This document shows, one piece after another, positions 55,355 through 59,220 of a stretch of 59,220 nt of DNA. The stretch covers positions 1 through 59,220 of the forward strand of contig JAAZNU010000024.1 in NCBI GenBank assembly GCA_012798135.1, read 5' to 3'. Both the position numbers and the translations under genes were made by a program. The DNA is from Veillonellaceae bacterium (lineage in GTDB: Bacteria; Bacillota_C; Negativicutes; UBA1444). The notes under the pieces were generated by a model. The model had not been told where the DNA came from, ran no database searches, and worked only from the letters and a program-made list of their open reading frames with translations. The stretch's first letter is position 1, and every line of letters begins with the position of its first letter.

Positions 55355-57265
55355 ATGGCTGAGCAAATTTATCATTATAGTTTGCAAGAATTGTTCACGC
55401 AGGGTTTCTTTCGCATACCGGACTACCAGAGGGGTTATTCATGGGAACAGACCCATAGAGCAGACCTTCTTTCGGACATTGAAAAATTGCGCCCTGGCCG
55501 TAAGCACTTCACAGGCACAATTGTTGTACACCCCAAAGACAGGATTAAAGTCGGAATTAGCCAGCACAAACTATATGACATCGTTGACGGCCAGCAGCGG
55601 CTGACAACAATCATTATTTTATTGCAATGTATCTACGAACGTTTAAAAATATTGGCGAACGGACAAAATGATGAAAATGTGGAAGATATTCGAACCGGCT
55701 ACGTGAAGACCAAGGGAATTCCCAAGATAATGATCGCTGAACCGAATTCGGCGTTCTTTTCACACATTCTGGACGGCAAACAAGAACTATTCGAGTGTTG
55801 TGATAATCGGACCCAACACAACCTCAAGGATGCATATTATCAATTTTCTAACTTTTTTGATAAGCGAAGTTTGGAAATGGGACCCTCCTTCGGAGATTGG
55901 CTTATGGATTTCTTTGATCGTTTGACGACGCGTCTCGTTGTTAACTTTTATGAAATTGAGGATGAACTTTCGGTGGGGATCGTGTTCGAGGTAGTGAATG
56001 ATCGCGGCAAGGGGCTTTCACAACTCGACAAAGTTAAAAACTTCCTAATCTATTCAATACTTGAATGCTTTCCCGATGAAGCACATACACAGGCGGAGGC
56101 ATTAGTTCATAAGGTGAATGACACATGGGCGTCGGTGTTTCAAAGCTTGGAACTTGCCAACAGATGGCGAACTGAAAATGAAGAACAGTTTTTGCGGGCC
56201 CACTGGCTAATATGTTATAACCCAAACCCACGCATTTATGATATACATAAGGAAGTCAAGACGCGATTTGGCGCGCTATCGAACGCAGGACTAGATTCGT
56301 TCGTTGCCGAGGTGGATTACTACTTGGACAGCCTGAAGGAATACGCAGGGCATTATCAGGCTGTTTACAAACCGAGTGGTGCGGGACATCTGTCAATCCG
56401 AGTTCGGGATTCCTTGCATGGTTTTAACCGGATGGGCAACGTGGCTACGCCACTACCACTTCTTATGGCACTTTTGCATCGTTTTTTTAAGCAAGAAACA
56501 AAGCTCTTCGAAACAGTGTCAATCCTTGAAAAATTTGTGTTTCGGGTTGCGATTCTTGCTCAAAAGCGATCCAATACGGGAGTAAACTGGATCATCCGTC
56601 TCGCAAGCCAAGTTCATGGTATGAATACTATTTCGGAGAAGGCTCTCATGAATGAACTAACGTATATGGCATTTGGCGCCTATGTGGGAGATGCGTATCT
56701 TTCCCAGCTGCTGTCGGACCCGGATTTTGATTATTACGGTTGGCGGGGTATCCGATATTTTCTCTACGAGTATGAGAAATATGTAGTAACCAAACACATC
56801 GACGGGGCCATGATGCATTCCTGGGAGTATATGCAGCAAAAGGTTCGTAGCAAGCAACCGACTATCGAACACATTCTTCCACAGACCATCAAGGGTATTG
56901 AATACTGGGAACGACGGTTTAAGACGGAAAAAGCACACGCGCGGTGGTGTCACAGTCTTGGCAATCTAGTTTTGACCGATAGCAACGAGGCAATGCAGAA
57001 CAACAGCTTTGGACGGAAAAAGGGAGGCCCCGGTAAAAAACACACTTATGCTACAAGTGGTTGGAAACAGGAGCAAGACTTGGTTGCCTATCAGGAATGG
57101 GGGATGAAGGAAATCCAACTGAGGGAGAGGGCCCTTATAGACTTTGCTGTTGAGAGATGGGGTGGTCATGTGACTGGTAAATTAGAAGGAGAAGTCCCGC
57201 CGGACGAAATAGAAATGGAAGAAGAGAATGGTGCGGCAGAAGCTAAGAATGAGTGTTTCTGCTAG
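55355..57265 (+). CDS. GmrSD-type type IV restriction enzyme (DUF262 + DUF1524)
   Basis: This is a 636-aa protein starting at the ATG after GAGGAGGG. The N-terminal DUF262 (GmrS) domain has the signature FRIPDYQRGYSWE (residues about 21-33) and YDIVDGQQRLTTI (about 79-91), with DGQQR the DGQQR-type nucleotide-binding/catalytic motif. The C-terminal DUF1524 (GmrD) domain is an HNH-type nuclease with TIEHILPQT near residue 508 and GNLVLTDSNEAMQNN after it. Related enzymes cut DNA with modified (often glucosylated) bases and so act against T-even-like phages. It is a single-chain version in AT-rich, probably acquired DNA. Confidence 0.92.
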   Translation: MAEQIYHYSLQELFTQGFFRIPDYQRGYSWEQTHRADLLSDIEKLRPGRKHFTGTIVVHPKDRIKVGISQHKLYDIVDGQQRLTTIIILLQCIYERLKILANGQNDENVEDIRTGYVKTKGIPKIMIAEPNSAFFSHILDGKQELFECCDNRTQHNLKDAYYQFSNFFDKRSLEMGPSFGDWLMDFFDRLTTRLVVNFYEIEDELSVGIVFEVVNDRGKGLSQLDKVKNFLIYSILECFPDEAHTQAEALVHKVNDTWASVFQSLELANRWRTENEEQFLRAHWLICYNPNPRIYDIHKEVKTRFGALSNAGLDSFVAEVDYYLDSLKEYAGHYQAVYKPSGAGHLSIRVRDSLHGFNRMGNVATPLPLLMALLHRFFKQETKLFETVSILEKFVFRVAILAQKRSNTGVNWIIRLASQVHGMNTISEKALMNELTYMAFGAYVGDAYLSQLLSDPDFDYYGWRGIRYFLYEYEKYVVTKHIDGAMMHSWEYMQQKVRSKQPTIEHILPQTIKGIEYWERRFKTEKAHARWCHSLGNLVLTDSNEAMQNNSFGRKKGGPGKKHTYATSGWKQEQDLVAYQEWGMKEIQLRERALIDFAVERWGGHVTGKLEGEVPPDEIEMEEENGAAEAKNECFC

Positions 57266-57336
57266 AACACTCGTAGCAATGCTCATTCACTGACGTTGCC
57301 AAGATTAAAATACCTCGTTTTCTGATTCATGCGCAA

Positions 57337-57450
57337 CTATGCGGCAAATATCTTTGATACGGGTGGTGCATAGGTATTGGCGTTGTGTAATCGCCTTTGG
57401 TTGTAAAACAGTTCGATGTACTCAAAGATTTCCTTCTTCGCTGACTTTTG
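57337..57450 (-). pseudogene. C-terminal remnant of an IS3-family transposase
   Basis: The last 33 codons read KKEIFEYIELFYNQRRLHNANTYAPPVSKIF, the characteristic end of IS3-group OrfB transposases (IFEYIE-x-FYN-x-x-RLH). Upstream the frame continues for about 27 codons without transposase similarity. The DDE core is absent, so it cannot be active. Confidence 0.75.
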
Positions 57451-57535
57451 TTGCAGTGTTGCTTGCAATTTAGGCCTTAAAAGGCCTTTGCTGATCGCAT
57501 CCTGCCTCATTTTCGGCAAAGCGCCCGATTCGCCT

Positions 57536-57561
57536 GCTCCAGTGAAATCAGGGTATCCGGA
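57536..57561. repeat. Copy 1 of the tRNA-Thr 3'-end repeat (att-like)
   Basis: GCTCCAGTGAAATCAGGG and the following TATCCGGA match the sequence at the 3' end of the tRNA-Thr (57719-57744) at 22 of 26 positions. It lies 183 bp upstream of the copy within the tRNA, which suggests an old integration/excision event at this tRNA. Confidence 0.45.
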
Positions 57562-57604
57562 AAGCCCGCAAATGACAGGCCGTTTTGCGAAAAGCCCGTG
57601 CCTA

Positions 57605-57633
57605 TTGACGTTTTGGGAAGCCTCGGTTATAAT
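57605..57633 (+). promoter_or_regulatory. tRNA-Thr promoter
   Basis: TTGACG (57605-57610), an exact 17-nt spacer and a consensus TATAAT (57628-57633) stand about 17 nt before the tRNA start, a near-perfect sigma-70-type promoter. Confidence 0.85.
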
Positions 57634-57649
57634 GAATTTTGCACAATGT

Positions 57650-57724
57650 GCCGCTGTAGCTCAGTGGTAGAGCAGCGCATTCGTAATGCGCGGGTCGAGG
57701 GTTCGAGTCCCCCTAGCGGCTCCA
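57650..57724 (+). tRNA. tRNA-Thr (anticodon CGT)
   Basis: It has the full cloverleaf: acceptor GCCGCTG/TAGCGGC, D arm with AGCTCAGTGGTAGAGCA, anticodon arm GCGCA-TTCGTAA-TGCGC (anticodon CGT, reading ACG), T arm GAGGG-TTCGAGT-CCCCC, discriminator T and encoded CCA. It has its own promoter and terminator. The four-base sequence TCCA and what follows is repeated at 57536, as expected for an integration target. Confidence 0.95.
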
Positions 57725-57744
57725 GTAAAATCAAGGCGTCCGGA
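57719..57744. repeat. Copy 2 of the tRNA-Thr 3'-end repeat
   Basis: The repeat begins in the last six bases of the tRNA (GCTCCA) and extends into the terminator stem. It is 22/26 identical to 57536-57561, in the same orientation. Confidence 0.45.
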
Positions 57745-57765
57745 GATTTACTCCGGACGTTTTTT
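57737..57765 (+). terminator. tRNA-Thr terminator
   Basis: CGTCCGGAG pairs perfectly with CTCCGGACG across a 5-nt loop and is followed by six T. Confidence 0.9.
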
Positions 57766-57881
57766 GTTTTTGTTGCAGTTTTTGTTGCAAACGATGCCTA
57801 ATCGGACCTTCCCGGAGTCAGAATCGCGAACGATCGATCTATGCAGAAAATCTCCTCCCATAAAAATGCAACACAGCGTAA

Positions 57882-57923
57882 TTTACATTTGTACTTATTT
57901 CGTTTATTATGTGAGTACAAATG
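57882..57923 (+). promoter_or_regulatory. Promoter and inverted-repeat operator of the second AbiE locus
   Basis: TTTACA (57882-57887), a 17-nt spacer and TATTAT (57905-57910) are embraced by a perfect 10-bp inverted repeat CATTTGTACT (57886-57895) and AGTACAAATG (57914-57923). This fits negative autoregulation by the AbiEi antitoxin. The right half covers an in-frame ATG at 57921, so translation more likely starts at 57939. Confidence 0.65.
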
Positions 57924-57938
57924 AAAAAGGTGTTGCAC

Positions 57939-58535
57939 ATGAAAAAGCATCAAGAAAAACTTGAAAATCTCCAGCGGGAGCATAAAGGGGTGTTCCGTAC
58001 CGCAGCCCTGTCTGAGGCCGGCATCCCCCGCACATATCTCTCGTTATCGAAACAACGCGGGGAAATTGAACGTGTCGCCTGGGGAGTCTATGTGGATGCC
58101 GGCGCCTGGGAAGATGAAATGTACATCTTGCAGTTGCGCTTTCGCCAGACTATTTTCTCCCATGAGACGGCTCTCTTTCTGCACGGGCTTAGTGACAGGA
58201 CGCCGCTCGCATATTCGATAACGGTTCCTACTGGCTATAACTCCAAATCGTTAAGGGATCTGAAGTGCAAAATATTCTCCGTTAAGGCTTCCTTGTTCGA
58301 TTTAGGCTGTGTCTCAATGCCCTCACCTCACGGGCATGACCTCCGTGTATATGATTTGGAGAGAACCCTGTGCGATGTTTTACGAAGCAGAACCAGGCTG
58401 GATGTGCAGATTGTAAATGATGCCATTAAATGCTACATTAAAAAGCCGGGGAAGAATTTTCCCCGGTTGATGCAGTATGCTGAACAGTTCGGAATCCAGA
58501 AGATTGTCCGCCAATACGTCGAGGTGCTGTTATGA
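57939..58535 (+). CDS. AbiEi-family antitoxin (second locus)
   Basis: This 198-aa protein starts at ATG 57939 (AAAGGTG upstream). The N-terminal AbiEi-type winged helix (HKGVFRTAALSEAGIPRTYLSLSKQRGEIERVAWGVYV, residues about 15-52) is followed by the core (FSHETALFLHGLSDRTPLAYSITVP; VYDLERTLCDVLRSRTRLDVQIVNDAIKCYIKK). It is closer to the standard short AbiEi than the gene at 11387. The downstream toxin is truncated, so the antitoxin is now an orphan that could still repress its own promoter. Confidence 0.88.
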   Translation: MKKHQEKLENLQREHKGVFRTAALSEAGIPRTYLSLSKQRGEIERVAWGVYVDAGAWEDEMYILQLRFRQTIFSHETALFLHGLSDRTPLAYSITVPTGYNSKSLRDLKCKIFSVKASLFDLGCVSMPSPHGHDLRVYDLERTLCDVLRSRTRLDVQIVNDAIKCYIKKPGKNFPRLMQYAEQFGIQKIVRQYVEVLL

Positions 58536-58651
58536 AAGAGGCCATGAGACTAAAGGCGCAGATTAAAGCGATGTCCCTGCAAGTTCGAATACCCGCAAAT
58601 GCCGTATTGCAAATTTGCATCAGGATATTGGCATCTCGGAAATGCTTATAA
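58532..58651 (+). pseudogene. Truncated AbiEii toxin start
   Basis: The ATG overlaps the antitoxin stop (ATGA). The first about 27 codons (MKEAMRLKAQIKAMSLQVRIPANAVLQ) look like the N-terminus of AbiEii toxins (LKAKI ... AxVLQ). The frame then runs into unrelated sequence and stops at 58651. The nucleotidyltransferase core is absent. Confidence 0.6.
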
Positions 58652-58772
58652 AAAAGCTGGCAACAAGAAAGAAGCGGTAATAGCCTATGAAAACTTTATC
58701 AAATATGCAAAGGATACCGATTCACGGGTCAAAGGAGCAAAAACGATCCTCAAACAACTGACCAGTCAATAA
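58617..58772 (+). pseudogene. C-terminal remnant of a TPR-repeat protein
   Basis: In another frame from the AbiEii remnant the sequence reads GYWHLGNAYKKAGNKKEAVI and AYENFIKYAKDTDSRVKGA, ending LKQLTSQ and a stop. This is one clean TPR motif (W-x-L-G-x-A-Y-x-x-x-G-x-x-x-x-A-x-x-x-Y) plus a capping helix. It has no start and is joined directly to the toxin fragment, marking a deletion junction near 58615. Confidence 0.65.
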
Positions 58773-58784
58773 ATGGCTGTGAAG

Positions 58785-58930
58785 CACTTGATGTCAAGGC
58801 CGGTTTAAAATTGAGCCACTTTCGCCGGTCGAAAAATGAGCCAGTATCCTATCCTTTTTCGTCGAGTTTCTGAGTCTTTATCGGAGGCGATTGGTACATT
58901 CCGGCCGCTTTAAAAATTCGAGGGTTCGGA
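58785..58930 (-). mobile_element. End of an IS21-like insertion sequence (remnant)
   Basis: Two tandem 23-nt units 25 bp apart (58798-58820 and 58823-58845) match at 18 positions; on the minus strand each contains TGGCTCA followed by an A/T-rich tract and ACCGGC/CCGGC. Repeated terminal units of this sort are typical of IS21-family ends. Next to them on the minus strand, a short frame ends RIFKAAGMYQSPPIKTQKLD and stops at 58849, probably the tail of an element gene. The rest of the element is missing. Confidence 0.45.
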
Positions 58931-58988
58931 AGCAAGCCCTAAGTTGTAATACACAAGCAAAAATACGCAATAAAAATGAGGGATAATA

Positions 58989-59129
58989 ATGGCCCCGGAT
59001 CATTCGATGGACGAGAATGCGCCTCGGCATCAGCGCCGTATTCGATATAAAGGAACGTATCCCAAGAACTTTAAGGAAAAACCTGAATCCGTGATCAAAT
59101 TGACAAATTTCAAGGAATCACAAGGCTGA
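58989..59129 (+). pseudogene. Short ORF resembling the N-terminus of an RsmH-like methyltransferase
   Basis: This 46-codon frame starts after GAGGGATAATA. Residues 13-31 (RHQRRIRYKGTYPKNFKEK) recall the basic N-terminal extension (R-x-R-Y-x-G-x-x-P-K-x-F-x-E-K) I remember from some Firmicute RsmH-type SAM-dependent methyltransferases. The frame stops early, and no methyltransferase domain follows. It is probably a truncated gene; the family assignment is from memory and uncertain. Confidence 0.35.
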
Positions 59130-59200
59130 AAGTCGAATAAATACAGGGGATGACAAGGGTTTGTCAGTCATCTTAGACTTTCACCTCAGGGGTGATTCTG

Positions 59201-59220
59201 ATGAAAATACACTTTACCAC
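59201..59220 (+). CDS. Start of a gene leaving the window
   Basis: ATG 59201 follows AGGGGTG (8-nt spacing). A hairpin (GATGAC ... GTCATC, about 59150-59173) lies just upstream. Only the first six to seven codons (MKIHFT) are visible, so the product cannot be identified. Confidence 0.4.

Larger units (their letters stand above)
57266..57649. other. Intergenic region with IS remnant and att-like repeat
   Basis: It holds an IS3 transposase remnant (57337-57450, minus strand), a small hairpin AGGCCTT-AA-AAGGCCT near 57474-57489, one copy of a repeat that also occurs at the 3' end of the tRNA-Thr (57536-57561), and the tRNA promoter. No intact gene. Confidence 0.55.

Noticed and set aside
57598..57801. 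Short ORFs running through the tRNA-Thr
   Set aside because: They translate the tRNA and its terminator. The tRNA itself is certain.
1..59220. CRISPR array or rRNA operon
   Set aside because: No regularly spaced repeats and no rRNA sequence were seen anywhere in the window.

Overview
The window looks like chromosome from a strictly anaerobic, diderm Firmicute. A Negativicutes/Sporomusaceae-type host is my inference, not a database result. Supporting signs are a GC-rich core, strong GGAGG ribosome sites with frequent GTG/TTG starts, pyruvate:ferredoxin oxidoreductase, rubrerythrin, an EFR1 ferredoxin, a butyryl-CoA:acetate-type CoA-transferase, and an AsmA/TamB-like envelope protein that implies an outer membrane.

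Layout. (1) 1-11194 is the right part of an integrative element. A minus-strand recombination module comes first: excisionase-like HTH, a small protein with a recombination-type tail, YqaJ exonuclease, RadC, and an ArdC-like metalloprotein. A plus-strand accessory region follows: Rep-like protein, two zinc-ribbon membrane proteins, a broken helicase, a uracil-DNA glycosylase relative, an AlbA_2/HATPase protein, and two decayed MNT-HEPN toxin-antitoxin pairs. The element ends at a 3' fragment of a tRNA-Gly(CCC), read here as the distal attachment site. (2) 11203-13935 holds an intact AbiEi/AbiEii (type IV) toxin-antitoxin operon and a stretch of gene remnants. (3) 13936-54967 is mostly chromosomal core. 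It contains secreted proteins, a methyltransferase and a thioesterase, then a catabolic cluster (dehydrogenase, RraA-type aldolase, dicarboxylate transporter, RpiR regulator). Further on are LrgA/LrgB with a divergent LysR regulator, an orphan substrate-binding lipoprotein, a second uracil-DNA glycosylase, an FMN hydroxy-acid dehydrogenase, GAPDH, rubrerythrin, a VanX-like dipeptidase and a K+/H+ antiporter. A minus-strand envelope operon comes next (pseudo-peptidase, EFR1, AsmA-like), then the CoA-transferase and a SpoIIE-type partner-switch pair leading to a Crp/Fnr regulator. A sulfite/nitrite reductase fused to a DUF1858 domain follows, under a well-placed Crp/Fnr operator. The stretch ends with a degenerate GGDEF protein, an ECF sigma factor, an ArsR/ACR3 arsenic operon and full-length PFOR. 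(4) 55048-59220 is AT-richer and accessory: a one-piece GmrSD-type type IV restriction enzyme, an IS3 remnant, an intact tRNA-Thr(CGT) with promoter and terminator, a second AbiE locus whose toxin is truncated, and remnants of a TPR gene, an IS21-like end and an RsmH-like N-terminus.

How the parts work together. The core genes describe fermentative pyruvate and acyl-CoA metabolism with oxygen and redox protection, under Crp/Fnr, LysR, RpiR and SpoIIE-type control. The two ends are defence-rich accessory DNA, each associated with a tRNA gene or tRNA fragment. Most of their toxin, transposase and helicase genes are decaying, while the AbiE operon at 11387, the GmrSD gene and the AlbA_2 gene look intact. 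I see no CRISPR array, no rRNA and no integrase gene in the window.
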